44,283 nucleotides of DNA from Nevskia sp. Lineage in GTDB: Bacteria; Pseudomonadota; Gammaproteobacteria; Nevskiales; Nevskiaceae. The translations under genes were made by a program, and so were the position numbers. The stretch lies in assembly GCA_028291645.1 (NCBI GenBank), contig JAQGNU010000216.1, positions 1 to 44,283 of the forward strand, given 5' to 3'. Positions 15,832-24,781 of this stretch are shown here, piece by piece. Numbering within the stretch: the first letter of the stretch is position 1; the number at the start of each line of letters is the position of its first letter. The notes under the pieces are model-generated. The model did no database searches, had not been told where the DNA came from, and saw only the letters and a list, made by a program, of their open reading frames with translations.

Positions 15832-16245
15832 TCAGAGATTAGCGATCAGCTTGCCGAGTCCAGGCAAAGTGCCCACGTACACGAGGAAGCCGCCGAAAGG
15901 CTTGCCCAGTGCGCCGCCGAGAATGGGGATGCCATTCGGAATCAGGCTGTTCGTGCCGAGGATCAGTTTGCCGATTGGCTTATCCGGGTTCAGCAGGCCA
16001 TCCTGGCTCAGAAGAAGCGTCATCACGCCCGCCGTGATTCCGCCAGTCGTGTCCCTGAATACGACCGTCCGGGTGGTGCCGGAACGATTACCGAGACTGC
16101 TCAGCAAGGGTAGCTTGCTCATGCCGCTGGACGCGCTACGGCTGGCCAGCAACGAGCCTTTGGCGGGGCTGCTGGAAGCCGCGTAAGTGGAAGTCGACGC
16201 CAGCGCAAGCAGTGCGATGGCGGCCAGCGTTATCGGTTTTCTCAT
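15832..16245 (-). CDS. Small exported protein, unrecognised
   Basis: A 137-residue protein with a clear Sec signal (MRKPITLAAIALLALASTSTYA, residues 1-22). A serine-rich segment follows, then a hydrophobic, glycine- and proline-rich C-terminal half (IGKLILGTNSLIPNGIPILGGALGKPFGGFLV). The start at 16245 has AAGGAG 8 nt upstream, while the longer frame has none. It lies convergent with the lipoprotein gene and divergent from the paralogue at 16710. The mature chain has no cysteine. No family is recognised; it may be a surface or outer-membrane-associated peptide. Confidence 0.65.
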   Translation of the reverse strand: MRKPITLAAIALLALASTSTYAASSSPAKGSLLASRSASSGMSKLPLLSSLGNRSGTTRTVVFRDTTGGITAGVMTLLLSQDGLLNPDKPIGKLILGTNSLIPNGIPILGGALGKPFGGFLVYVGTLPGLGKLIANL

Positions 16246-16417
16246 AGATATCTCCTTCAGTCGCACAGGCATTGAAAGGCACAAATCCATCAGCGGCTTG
16301 CCTTCTTGTAATTAGTGAACAACTCGCGCGGATACGCACCGTCCCTAGGGGTTGAATATGATTCGACGTGGCCGCACGCGGCAAGTAGGGAATACACCAC
16401 CCGGCTAGGGGTAACTT
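16246..16417. other. Intergenic region with repeated CTAGGGG motifs
   Basis: It contains CCCTAGGGGTTG at 16343-16354 and CTAGGGGTAAC at 16405-16415, near the -100 region of the minus-strand exported protein. These resemble binding sites of NarL/LuxR-type regulators (TACCCCT on the other strand), but this is speculative. Confidence 0.3.
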
Positions 16418-16570
16418 CTTAAGGAACCTCTGAATAAGCTGCTGTGCTCGGCATCTCTCACGAATCCGGTGCTCGGAATCCTCACATACGTCTATGTATG
16501 CTGCGGTTCCTCCGCTCCGGGTTCGCGCGACCTGCCTTCGCTCGCGACGCTTCTTCAGAGATTCCTAAGG
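16418..16570. mobile_element. MITE-like hairpin element with terminal inverted repeats
   Basis: A 153-bp non-coding element. The left end CTTAAGGAACCTCTGAATAA (16418-16437) and the right end, read on the minus strand as CCTTAGGAATCTCTGAAGAA, form imperfect terminal inverted repeats. Inner segments also pair: GAATCCGG (left) with CCGGGTTC (right), and ACATA with TATGT around a loop near 16494. The whole element can fold into one long hairpin. I associate this type of repeat with xanthomonads from memory. No coding capacity. Confidence 0.6.
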
Positions 16571-16709
16571 TGCGAGCGGCTGAACGCTGCCGCATTTTTC
16601 CGGTCACAACAGCGGCGTGATCTCGGCCTGGCGCGGGTTTTCTGCGTTTCAGATTCAGCTGAGATTCAGGCAGCGCCGGCACAATTCAAACAATGCGAGA
16701 ACTCCCGTT

Positions 16710-17300
16710 ATGAATAAAAAACTCTGCGTAATGCTGTTGCTGGCCTGTTCCCTGCCGGCTTGGGCCGACCACGATGAAGACGATAAGCATCTGAACAACT
16801 ACACCCTGACCTTCGCCTCGCCCAGTTCGCGCCGGATCGACGTGATGACCAGCCAAATCCACGAAGCCTCCGGCAGCGCGGCCGACATCATCAATCGGGC
16901 GCAGGATTGTGTCGCCAGATATGTCAGCAACGAACCGGCCACTTCGAACGGCGTGCTGGGGATCGGCGCGAAAGGCCGGCACTCTGCATCGTCCGACGCG
17001 ACCCAGCCGGTGCTCGAAAGCGCCGATCCGGACAGCGGTGTGCTGATGGCACACAGTCGCGCGCCGTACCACCATCTGCTGTTGTCGTTCGAAGCGCGAT
17101 CCAGGCTCTCGGTGGAAGCCAAGGATGGCCGCTTCAAGATCGTGCAGAACGATCTCGCCTATCGCCAGCTGGATACCGGCAACGACGCCAGCCAGGACTT
17201 CTCGCCGATCCAGCGGCTCGCCGTGACCGGCTGGGATGGCGCGCTGGAAGCTTTGCAGGAGGTCAGCGACAACGTCGCCGAGTGCGTCGAGGGGAAGTAG
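16710..17300 (+). CDS. Exported protein, paralogue of the 15010 lipoprotein
   Basis: A 196-residue secreted protein with a signal peptide ending LPAWA-D (residues 1-19). It shares with the 15010 gene the order GSA, AQDCV (C67), ES-D-x-D-SG, SRAPYHH, ARSRLSVEAKDGRFKIVQNDL (129-149), GWDGALEALQ and a C-terminal cysteine (C192). The two cysteines match C81 and C203 of the paralogue, suggesting a conserved disulfide. Unlike the paralogue it lacks a lipobox and should be soluble in the periplasm. The ATG at 16710 gives the intact signal peptide; the longer frame reaches back toward the MITE-like element. Function unknown. Confidence 0.7.
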   Translation: MNKKLCVMLLLACSLPAWADHDEDDKHLNNYTLTFASPSSRRIDVMTSQIHEASGSAADIINRAQDCVARYVSNEPATSNGVLGIGAKGRHSASSDATQPVLESADPDSGVLMAHSRAPYHHLLLSFEARSRLSVEAKDGRFKIVQNDLAYRQLDTGNDASQDFSPIQRLAVTGWDGALEALQEVSDNVAECVEGK

Positions 17301-17857
17301 CGCTGCGGCTGCATTGCTCGCTTAGACGAATTTAATGCCGATAACGCGACGATTTCGGCCGCGCTGATTGCACTTCGCGCGCCACCAGGCAAGCCGCAGC
17401 CTGCCAATCAAGTTTACGGCCCCGATGATGGATACGCGCTCCGCACGACTTCCGCGCAGGGTCCGCTACGATTATTGAATCGTCCCTGATGCCAATATTC
17501 ATTGGCATCAAGCGCGGATGTTCATGATTCAGTTGTCAGCTCCGTTTTAAGCGGTATCGACAAAGCAGACGAACGGTAAGGTATCCAGACTCGATTGCCG
17601 CTAATCCGCCCTATTGCACCGCACGGCCGTCCGCTGCGCTCGCGTCGAAGGATTTAGGCGGAGCCTTTGCTGAGGCAATTCAACAGCGGAGCTTGTTTAA
17701 ATGAACTACTCGCGCTTTAAGCGGCCCAACAGTCATGTAATCCAGCTCAGTTCTCCGCGAACCCGCTTCAATCGTGCCGCATGACTGCAACAGCATGCGC
17801 CGAAATGGATGCAGGCAGAGCTTCGGATCAGCCCAGTTCATCGGAAGAACTCCTCAA
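17301..17857. other. Intergenic region with an inverted repeat
   Basis: About 560 nt without a supported gene. It contains a perfect 10-bp stem TGATGCCAAT (17487-17496) / ATTGGCATCA (17501-17510) with 4-nt loop, which could be an operator or a hairpin after the 16710 gene. Confidence 0.45.
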
Positions 17858-18298
17858 ATGAAAAAACTATCGTCGCGATTTGCGCCACTGTCCGTGCTGC
17901 TCGGCAGCGCCCTGCTCAGCACCGCATGTACAGTGCAATCCGTACGTGGCACCGGCGACTACGGACCCACTGCCTACAGTAGCGATGCCGGCGTTGCCGG
18001 ACGTGTGAAAGTGGCGCTGCAAAGCCAGCCCGGCATCAACCTGAAGAACATCAAGGTGGACACCTTCCAGGGCATGGTGCAGCTCAGCGGCCAGGTCGAT
18101 TCGCACAAGCAGATGGTCCAAACCGTGGCGGCCGTCAACCACGTCGATGGCGTCAAGACCGTGCGCAGCTATCTCTTCGAAGCTGCGCCACGGCCGTTGG
18201 TCGGTGCGCCAACTGCGGTCGCGCAGGCACAGAAATCTGCGCCGGCACTGGTGGTGGTCGCGTCGAACAGCAGCACTCGGTCCGCAACCAACAAGTAG
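17858..18298 (+). CDS. BON-domain lipoprotein
   Basis: A 146-residue protein with a lipoprotein signal (lipobox LSTAC) and one BON domain (about residues 45-108: VAGRVKVALQSQPGI, VDTFQGMVQLSGQVDS, VDGVKTVRSYL). Such domains bind phospholipid headgroups and help maintain the outer membrane (OsmY/DolP type). One BON copy rather than the two of DolP/OsmY is present, followed by a low-complexity alanine/serine-rich tail. The start at 17858 is chosen because it begins the signal peptide; the longer frame adds 28 unrelated residues. The 3' end lies in a 19-bp tandem duplication. Confidence 0.85.
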   Translation: MKKLSSRFAPLSVLLGSALLSTACTVQSVRGTGDYGPTAYSSDAGVAGRVKVALQSQPGINLKNIKVDTFQGMVQLSGQVDSHKQMVQTVAAVNHVDGVKTVRSYLFEAAPRPLVGAPTAVAQAQKSAPALVVVASNSSTRSATNK

Positions 18299-18324
18299 GC
18301 ACTTAACCAACAAGTAGGCACTTA
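18287..18324 (+). repeat. 19-bp tandem duplication at the BON gene stop
   Basis: ACCAACAAGTAGGCACTTA occurs twice head-to-tail (18287-18305 and 18306-18324). The first copy contains the TAG stop of the BON gene; the second is non-coding. It looks like a recent slippage or duplication event. Confidence 0.9.
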
Positions 18325-18368
18325 CGAGCCTGGAACGGTCGCGCCGCACACTGCGGCCGAGTCCGAGC

Positions 18369-18812
18369 TCAGTAAGTTTTGTACGCCAGGAATTTTCCGC
18401 TCATGACGATGTTGACGCGGTCGCCCTTGGCATCGGCCTCACGCGTCAAATCCATTTTGAAATCGATCGCACTCATAATGCCGTCGCCGAATTCTTCGTG
18501 GATCAATTCCTTGAACGTAGTGCCGTAGACGCTGACCAGTTCGTAGAAGCGATAGATCAGCGGATCGGTCGGCACCGCCGTGGGCAGCGAGCCCTTGTAC
18601 GGCACCACCTGCAGCCAGGCGATTTCATTCTCGTCGAGACCGAACAGCTTGCCGACGGTTTTCGCTTGCTTCGCATCGAGCGTCATCTGGCCCAAGCAGG
18701 CCGCCGTCGTCCACTCCTTGCTCAAGCCGATCTTCTTCGCGACTTCGCTCCATTTGATGCCCTTGGCAACTTTAGCCGCGAGAATTTTTCGGGTGACATC
18801 GGTGCGATCCAT
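18369..18812 (-). CDS. cynS: Cyanate hydratase (cyanase)
   Basis: Cyanase converts cyanate and bicarbonate to ammonia and carbon dioxide in the cytosol. The 147-residue protein has the N-terminal helical DNA-binding-like domain and the C-terminal catalytic domain. The three catalytic residues are visible: R88 and E91 in PLIYRFYELVSVYG and S114 in GIMSAIDF. Length is close to the 156 residues of E. coli CynS. The start has a GGAGGAG site immediately upstream. There is no carbonic anhydrase cynT or cynR beside it, so it stands alone. Confidence 0.96.
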   Translation of the reverse strand: MDRTDVTRKILAAKVAKGIKWSEVAKKIGLSKEWTTAACLGQMTLDAKQAKTVGKLFGLDENEIAWLQVVPYKGSLPTAVPTDPLIYRFYELVSVYGTTFKELIHEEFGDGIMSAIDFKMDLTREADAKGDRVNIVMSGKFLAYKTY

Positions 18813-18910
18813 GACTCCTCCGCTGTAGTTTAAGATTCAGGACAAGCATTGCAGTTGTTCGACGCGCCAGACGGAGAAGCTGGGTTGATGAAACCCAAGC
18901 GGCGGCGCGT

Positions 18911-20605
18911 TCAGGTAAACGCCCGATCGATCAGATACGGCAGCGGCACGCCGGCCGCGAGCGTTCCGAACGCCAGCCCATGCGCGCCGCCAAGCCGCGA
19001 TTCGCAGAAGGTGTCGGCGACGCGCCGATCGCCGGCGCGGACCAGAATCGCCGCCTGCAGCGTCAGCGCCATACGTTCGACCAGGAAGCGCGAACGCGAT
19101 TCCAGCGTGCCGCGGTCGGCGTTGTCGGCTGAGAGTTCGTGCTGTAGTCGGATGACTTCGGCATCCAGTGCCGGATGTCCGCCTTTTGCGGTGTCGAGTT
19201 CGGCAAAGAACGCATCGCGGCTTGCCGGTTCGCGCGTCAATGCGCGCAGCACGTCGAGACATTGGATGTTGCCGCTGCCTTCCCAGATTGAATTCAGCGG
19301 CGCCTGCCGATATAGCCGCGGCAGATTAGATTCCTCGACATAACCGGCGCCGCCCAAACATTCCTGCGCTTCGTTGACGAACGCCGGTGCGCGTTTGCAG
19401 ACCCAGTATTTGCCGACGGCGGTGGCGATGCGCGCGAACGCGGCTTCCGATGAATTTTTCTGGGAATCGCGCGCGCTGGCATCGACGGCTCGCGACACGC
19501 GCGCGGTCAGCGCGGTGTGCGCTTCGCTTTCGATAGCAAGGTCGGCGAGCACATTCTGCATCAGCGGCTGCTCGACTAAGTACTTGCCGAAGGCCTTGCG
19601 GTGGCGCGCGTGATGGATCGCCTGCACCAATGCCTGCCGCATCAGACTGCTGGAGCCGATCATGCAGTCCTGCCGCGTCAGTGCGACCATTTCCAGAATC
19701 GTCGCCACCCCGCGGCCTTCTTCGTCGACCATGCGTGCGGTGGCGCCCTGGAACTCAACTTCCGAGCTGGCGTTGCTCCAGTCGCCGAGCTTGTCCTTCA
19801 GGCGCTGGATGCGAATGGCGTTGCGGCTGCCGTCTTCGTCGAAGCGCGGCAGCAGGAAGCAGGACATGCCGCCGTCGGTTTGCGCAAGCACCAGGAAGGC
19901 ATCGCACATTGGTGCGGAGAAGAACCACTTGTGGCCAACCAGCTCGTACAGCTCGCCGGGTCCGCGCGCGGCAACCGGATACGCGCGCGTGGTGTTCGAG
20001 CGCACGTCGGAGCCACCCTGCTTCTCAGTCATGCCCATGCCGATGGTGACACCGGCTTTTTCGGCGGCCGGAATGAAGCGCTGGTCGTAGGCGTTCGAGA
20101 TCACGCGCGGCAGCCATTCCTTCGCCAGCGATGGCTGATGCCGCAGCGCCGGCACGCAGGCGTAGGTCATCGTCAGCGGACAGCTGGTGCCCTGATCGGC
20201 CTGGTTGTGCAGGTAGCTGATCGCCATGCGCGCAACGTGCGCACCCGCTTTGTCGGCGTGACGCCAGGCGTAGTTCGGTACGCCGTGCTGGATGCCGAGC
20301 TGCATGATGCGGTGATAGGCCGGATGGAATTCGACTTCGTCGATACGATTTCCGTAGCGGTCGAACGGTTTGAACTTCGGTTTGTTCTCGTTGGCTGTGA
20401 AGCCGAGCTGCATCAGCTCGCCGCCGACGATGGTCCCATACGCGGCGATATCAGCCTCGGCCCAGCCGCCGCCTTCACGCTGGACCGCTTCGCGCAGCGG
20501 CAGATCGGTGGCCCAGGCGTCGTACGGCGCCAGCGGCGGCGCCTGGTTGTCGACCTGATGCGTGCTGAAGCGCGCGGCGATCGAAGGGAGTTCGGGTGCG
20601 TTCAT
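18911..20605 (-). CDS. aidB: AidB-type acyl-CoA dehydrogenase
   Basis: A 564-residue flavoprotein of the acyl-CoA dehydrogenase superfamily, closely patterned on E. coli AidB, the DNA-binding protein of the adaptive alkylation response. Shared blocks include EAVQREGGGW, FHPAYH, GMGMTEKQGGSDVRSNTTRA, LVGHKWFFSAPMCDAFLVLAQT, RLKDKLGDWSNASSEVEF, and NSIWEGSGNIQCLDVLR. FAD binding by the TEKQGGSDV region is expected. The C-terminal DNA-binding part is present (RRLQ-like helices). Slightly longer than E. coli AidB (541). No ada or alk gene lies beside it; the neighbour is yqhA, 22 nt upstream on the same strand, so the two are probably co-transcribed. Confidence 0.93.
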   Translation of the reverse strand: MNAPELPSIAARFSTHQVDNQAPPLAPYDAWATDLPLREAVQREGGGWAEADIAAYGTIVGGELMQLGFTANENKPKFKPFDRYGNRIDEVEFHPAYHRIMQLGIQHGVPNYAWRHADKAGAHVARMAISYLHNQADQGTSCPLTMTYACVPALRHQPSLAKEWLPRVISNAYDQRFIPAAEKAGVTIGMGMTEKQGGSDVRSNTTRAYPVAARGPGELYELVGHKWFFSAPMCDAFLVLAQTDGGMSCFLLPRFDEDGSRNAIRIQRLKDKLGDWSNASSEVEFQGATARMVDEEGRGVATILEMVALTRQDCMIGSSSLMRQALVQAIHHARHRKAFGKYLVEQPLMQNVLADLAIESEAHTALTARVSRAVDASARDSQKNSSEAAFARIATAVGKYWVCKRAPAFVNEAQECLGGAGYVEESNLPRLYRQAPLNSIWEGSGNIQCLDVLRALTREPASRDAFFAELDTAKGGHPALDAEVIRLQHELSADNADRGTLESRSRFLVERMALTLQAAILVRAGDRRVADTFCESRLGGAHGLAFGTLAAGVPLPYLIDRAFT

Positions 20606-20627
20606 GGGACGTTCTCCAAGGCAGGAT

Positions 20628-21149
20628 TCAGTGGCCCGGCTCGCGATGGCTGGCGAAGGCGATGCGGTCGACGTACGCCAGAATCAGCGCCGATACGACG
20701 AAGGCGAGATGCACGCCGGTCATCACCATCAGGCGATCGAGCGGCACGTCGCCACTGTTCAGATAAGTCTTCAGCAAGTGGATTGCGGAGATGGCGACCA
20801 GCGACGACGCCACTTTCAGCTTGATCGTGCCGGAATCGTACTTGCCGAGCCAGTTCGGTTTCTCCATCTCCGGCGTCGCATCGATGCGCGACACCATCGT
20901 CTCGTAGCCGGACAGCGCCACCATCACCGCCAGATCGCCGACCAGCGCCAGATCGATCAGCGACAGCGCAGCCAATACCAGCTCGGATTCGGTGATCGAC
21001 AGCAGCGACTGGAAGATGTGCAGCAACTCCAGCACCGCCTTGTAGGCGAAGCCGAGCAGCATCAGCAGCACCACCAGATACAGCGGCACCAGCAGCCAGC
21101 GGCTCGCCAGCAGCAGACGTTCGAAACGGGCTTCAACAGAGTTCGGCAT
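20628..21149 (-). CDS. yqhA: YqhA/UPF0114 family membrane protein
   Basis: A 173-residue inner-membrane protein matching the YqhA family along its length: ASRWLLVPLYLVVLLML, ESELVLAALSLIDLALVGDLAVMVALSGYE, NWLGKYDSGTIKLKVASSLVAISAIHLLKTYL and the terminal span before YVDRIA. Four hydrophobic helices are evident. The start ATG at 21149 corresponds to MPNSVEARFERLLLASRW; a much longer frame upstream overlaps mfd and is ignored. Function of the family is not established. It lies immediately upstream of aidB in the same direction and divergent from mfd. Confidence 0.9.
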   Translation of the reverse strand: MPNSVEARFERLLLASRWLLVPLYLVVLLMLLGFAYKAVLELLHIFQSLLSITESELVLAALSLIDLALVGDLAVMVALSGYETMVSRIDATPEMEKPNWLGKYDSGTIKLKVASSLVAISAIHLLKTYLNSGDVPLDRLMVMTGVHLAFVVSALILAYVDRIAFASHREPGH

Positions 21150-21271
21150 GGACCGCAAATTCTCTGACCAGGGTGCGCTCAGCATACCGTTTCCGCAGCA
21201 CGCTTCGGCCGCCGCTGACAGGCCGACCGCCGGCGGGCGATAATCTCGCTCCTGTCGTTGTCCTTGCCCCC

Positions 21272-24200
21272 TTGGCCGAAGCTCAGAATTCCGCGTTGAC
21301 CCAGCCGACACTGCCCGCGGCCGGGCAAGTTGCGCACTGGCGCGGCCTGCCGGAAGCGAGCCTGGCACTGGCGATCGCCGAAGCGGCACGGCGCCACGAT
21401 GGCCTGGTCATCGCCGTCACCGCCGGCGAGCAGCGCGCCTACCGGCTCGAACAAGAACTGCGTTTCTTCCTCGGCGGCAGCGCCTCCGTGCTGCATTTCC
21501 CCGACAACGAGACGCTGGCCTACGACCCGTTCTCGCCGCACCAGGAAATCCTGTCGGAGCGGCTCGCAGCGCTGTACAGCCTGCCGCAACAGCAGCGCGG
21601 CGTGTTGATCGTCACCGCAGCGACGCTGCTTGAGCGAATGCCGCCGCGCGAATGGCTCGACGGCCGCGTGTTCATGCTGAAGACCGGCCAGAAGCTCGAT
21701 GCCGGACGGTTCCGCGAACGCCTCGTCGGCGCCGGCTACCAGAGTGTTTCGGAAGTCGCGACCCAGGGCGAATTCGCGATCCGCGGCGCCCTGGTCGACG
21801 TGTTCCCGATGGGCGCGCGCGATGCCTACCGGCTCGATCTGTTCGACGACGAGATCGAATCGATCCGGCTGTTCGATCCGGAGACCCAACGCTCGACCGA
21901 GAAAGTCGCCGAAATGCGCCTGCTGCCGGCGCGCGAGTTCCCCACCGATCGCGATGGCATCGAAACTTTCCGGCGCCGCTACCGCGAATATTTCTCCGGC
22001 GATCCGGCGCGTTCGCGCATCTATGCCGAAGTCAGCAAGGCGCTGATGCCGGGCGGCATCGAAGCCTATCTGCCGCTGTTCTTCGCGCAGACCGCGACGC
22101 TGTTCGACTATCTGCCGCCGTACAAGCTGTTCGTCGAGATCGACGATATCGACAGTGCCACCGCAGCCGAATGGCAGCAGATCGGCGAACGCTTCGAGCG
22201 CTACAGCGGCAATATCGAACGGCCGCTGATGCGCCCCGCAGATCTGTACCTGCAACCGGCGGATGCGCTGCAGCAGTTGCATCGCGCGCCGCGCATCATC
22301 CTGCAGCGCGAAGCCGGTGACGACGCCACCGACTTCGATGCGCATCTGCTGACCGCGGGCGGCGATGCCATCCGCAGCTTCCTGCGCGAATCCGAAAACG
22401 GCGCGCCGCAACAGCGCGTGCTGTTCGTCGCCGAATCCGCCGGCCGTCGCGAAGCGGTGCTCGATTGGCTGAAACCGCTCGGCATGCTGGCGCGCGTGCA
22501 CGAGCAGTGGTCGGACTTCGTCGCCGGCAACAATCGCTACGGCATCGTCATCGGTCCGCTGCAGGAAAGTTTCCGCATCGATAGCCGTCTCGCCGTCATC
22601 GCCGAGCCGCAGATTTTCGGCAATCGCGCGGTCGTCGCCTTGCGCAAGCGCGGCAAGGTGCGCGATCCGGAAACCATCCTGCGCGATCTCAACGATCTGC
22701 AGCCGGGCGCGCCGGTGGTGCACATCGCCCACGGCGTCGGCCGTTATCTGGGCCTGCAGCGGCTCGATGCCGGCGGCATCGAAGCCGAGTACCTGGTGCT
22801 GGCTTACGCCGATGGCGACAAGCTCTACGTGCCGGTGGCCTCGCTCAACCAGATTCATCGCTACACCGGCGCCGAGGCCGATGCCGCACCGCTGCACACG
22901 CTCGGTTCGGAACGCTGGAGCAAGGCGCAGACCAAGGCGCGCGAACGCGCGGCCGATGTCGCCGCGGAACTGCTGTCGATCCAAGCACGCCGCGCGGCGA
23001 AGCCGGCGATGGCCTTGCCATTCTTCGAGGACGACTACCAGACTTTCATCGCGGGCTTTCCGTTCGAGCCGACGCCCGATCAGCAGAAGGCGATCGATGC
23101 GGTGCGTGCCGATCTGACCGCCGACAAGCCGATGGATCGCGTGGTCTGCGGCGACGTCGGCTTCGGCAAGACCGAAGTCGCGCTGCGCGCTGCGTTCATC
23201 GCTGCTCGCGCCGGCAAACAGGTCTGCGTGCTCGCGCCGACGACCTTGCTGGTGCAGCAGCACGAGAAGAATTTCCGCGACCGTTTCGTCAGCGACGCTG
23301 CCGCCACCGGTCGGCCTATCCGCGTCGGCGGACTGTCGCGACTGCGCACGACCAAGGAGCAGACGGCGATGCTGGCCGAGCTCGCCGATGGCCGGCTCGA
23401 CATCGTCATCGGCACGCACCGGCTGCTGCAGGACGATGTGCGCTTTGCGGACCTCGGCCTGGTCATCGTCGACGAGGAACATCGCTTCGGCGTGCGCCAC
23501 AAGGAACGCTTGAAGAACCTGCGCGCCGAAGTGCATCTGCTGACGCTGACCGCCACACCGATCCCGCGCACGCTGAACATGTCGATGGCCGGCCTGCGCG
23601 ATCTGTCGATCATTGCGACGCCGCCGCCTTCGCGCCTAGCGATCCGCACCTTCGTCGCCGAGTGGGATAACGCGCTGGTCTACGAAGCCTGCCTGCGCGA
23701 GCTGAAACGCGGCGGCCAGGTCTACGTGCTGCACAACGAAGTGAAGGACATCGAGCGCTTCGCCGCCGAACTGCAGACGCTGGTGCCCGAGGGCAAGGTG
23801 CGTGTCGCCCACGGCCAGATGCGCGAGCGCGAGCTGGAACAGGTGATGCTCGATTTCTATCACGCGCGCTTCAACATCCTGGTGTGCACGACGATCATCG
23901 AATCCGGCATCGACGTGCCGACCGCCAACACCATCGTCATCGACCGCGCCGATCATCTCGGCCTTGCACAATTGCATCAGCTGCGCGGACGCGTCGGCCG
24001 CAGCCATCACCGCGCGTATGCGTATCTGATGGTGCCGAGCAAGCGCTCGCTGTCGGCCGATGCGGCCAAGCGGCTCGAAGCGATCGAAACGCTCGGCGAA
24101 CTCGGCTCCGGTTTCGCACTGGCGACGCACGATCTCGAAATCCGCGGCGCCGGCGAACTGCTCGGCGAGTCGCAATCGGGCCAGATCGAAGAGGTCGGCT

Positions 24201-24733
24201 TCACGCTGTATGCGGAGTTGCTGGCGAACGCGGTGCGCGCGATCAAGTCCGGCAAGCTCGACGACACCCCGTTCGGCAGTGCCGCCTGCGAAGTCGATCT
24301 CGGCGTGTCGGCGCTGATCCCGGAAGACTACGTGCCGGACGTGCACACGCGCCTGGTGCTGTACAAGCGCCTGTCGGAAACGCGCAGCGAAGACGATCTC
24401 GGCGAACTGAAGGTCGAGATGATCGACCGCTTCGGCCTGCTGCCGCCGCAGGCGGAGCGGCTGTTCGAAGCCGCGCTGCTGCGTCAGCTCGGCGAGCGCA
24501 TCGGGCTTACCAAGATTCGCGCCGGTGCTAAGTCGGCAACGCTGGATTTTGGCCCGCAGCCGAAGGTGGAATCGATCAAGCTGATCAAGCTGATCCAGGC
24601 GCAGCCGAAGGTCTACAAGCTCGAAGGCCAGAAACGCTTGCAGATCCTGTCGCAGGATTTCGAAGATGCCGGCAAGCGTGCATCGCTGCTGGCGACGCTG
24701 CTGATCCGGCTGGCGCCGGTAGCACCCGCTTGA
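21272..24733 (+). CDS. mfd: Transcription-repair coupling factor
   Basis: Mfd removes RNA polymerase stalled at DNA lesions and recruits UvrA. From the TTG start the protein is about 1,153 residues, normal for the family. Visible parts in order: N-terminal UvrB-like domains, the RNA-polymerase-interaction domain (VVHIAHGVGRYLGLQ), and the helicase motors with Walker A GDVGFGKTE, DEEHRFGVRHKE and TATPIPRTLNM. The TRG/motif VI region follows (RADHLGLAQLHQLRGRVGRS), then the C-terminal D7 domain. The start is uncertain: the frame is open to a GTG at 21173, but that is only 23 nt from the divergent yqhA start, leaving no promoter room. A weak -10-like TAATCT at 21241 favours a downstream start, but neither candidate has a good ribosome site. 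Confidence 0.96.
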   Translation: MAEAQNSALTQPTLPAAGQVAHWRGLPEASLALAIAEAARRHDGLVIAVTAGEQRAYRLEQELRFFLGGSASVLHFPDNETLAYDPFSPHQEILSERLAALYSLPQQQRGVLIVTAATLLERMPPREWLDGRVFMLKTGQKLDAGRFRERLVGAGYQSVSEVATQGEFAIRGALVDVFPMGARDAYRLDLFDDEIESIRLFDPETQRSTEKVAEMRLLPAREFPTDRDGIETFRRRYREYFSGDPARSRIYAEVSKALMPGGIEAYLPLFFAQTATLFDYLPPYKLFVEIDDIDSATAAEWQQIGERFERYSGNIERPLMRPADLYLQPADALQQLHRAPRIILQREAGDDATDFDAHLLTAGGDAIRSFLRESENGAPQQRVLFVAESAGRREAVLDWLKPLGMLARVHEQWSDFVAGNNRYGIVIGPLQESFRIDSRLAVIAEPQIFGNRAVVALRKRGKVRDPETILRDLNDLQPGAPVVHIAHGVGRYLGLQRLDAGGIEAEYLVLAYADGDKLYVPVASLNQIHRYTGAEADAAPLHTLGSERWSKAQTKARERAADVAAELLSIQARRAAKPAMALPFFEDDYQTFIAGFPFEPTPDQQKAIDAVRADLTADKPMDRVVCGDVGFGKTEVALRAAFIAARAGKQVCVLAPTTLLVQQHEKNFRDRFVSDAAATGRPIRVGGLSRLRTTKEQTAMLAELADGRLDIVIGTHRLLQDDVRFADLGLVIVDEEHRFGVRHKERLKNLRAEVHLLTLTATPIPRTLNMSMAGLRDLSIIATPPPSRLAIRTFVAEWDNALVYEACLRELKRGGQVYVLHNEVKDIERFAAELQTLVPEGKVRVAHGQMRERELEQVMLDFYHARFNILVCTTIIESGIDVPTANTIVIDRADHLGLAQLHQLRGRVGRSHHRAYAYLMVPSKRSLSADAAKRLEAIETLGELGSGFALATHDLEIRGAGELLGESQSGQIEEVGFTLYAELLANAVRAIKSGKLDDTPFGSAACEVDLGVSALIPEDYVPDVHTRLVLYKRLSETRSEDDLGELKVEMIDRFGLLPPQAERLFEAALLRQLGERIGLTKIRAGAKSATLDFGPQPKVESIKLIKLIQAQPKVYKLEGQKRLQILSQDFEDAGKRASLLATLLIRLAPVAPA

Positions 24734-24781
24734 TTGAACAGCGCGCAGCACAACGATCGCTAACGCGAATCGAAGCGCCGA

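Noticed and set aside
21179-23536. A 785-codon minus-strand open frame inside mfd
   Set aside because: It is antisense to clear helicase motifs and has no recognisable domain.
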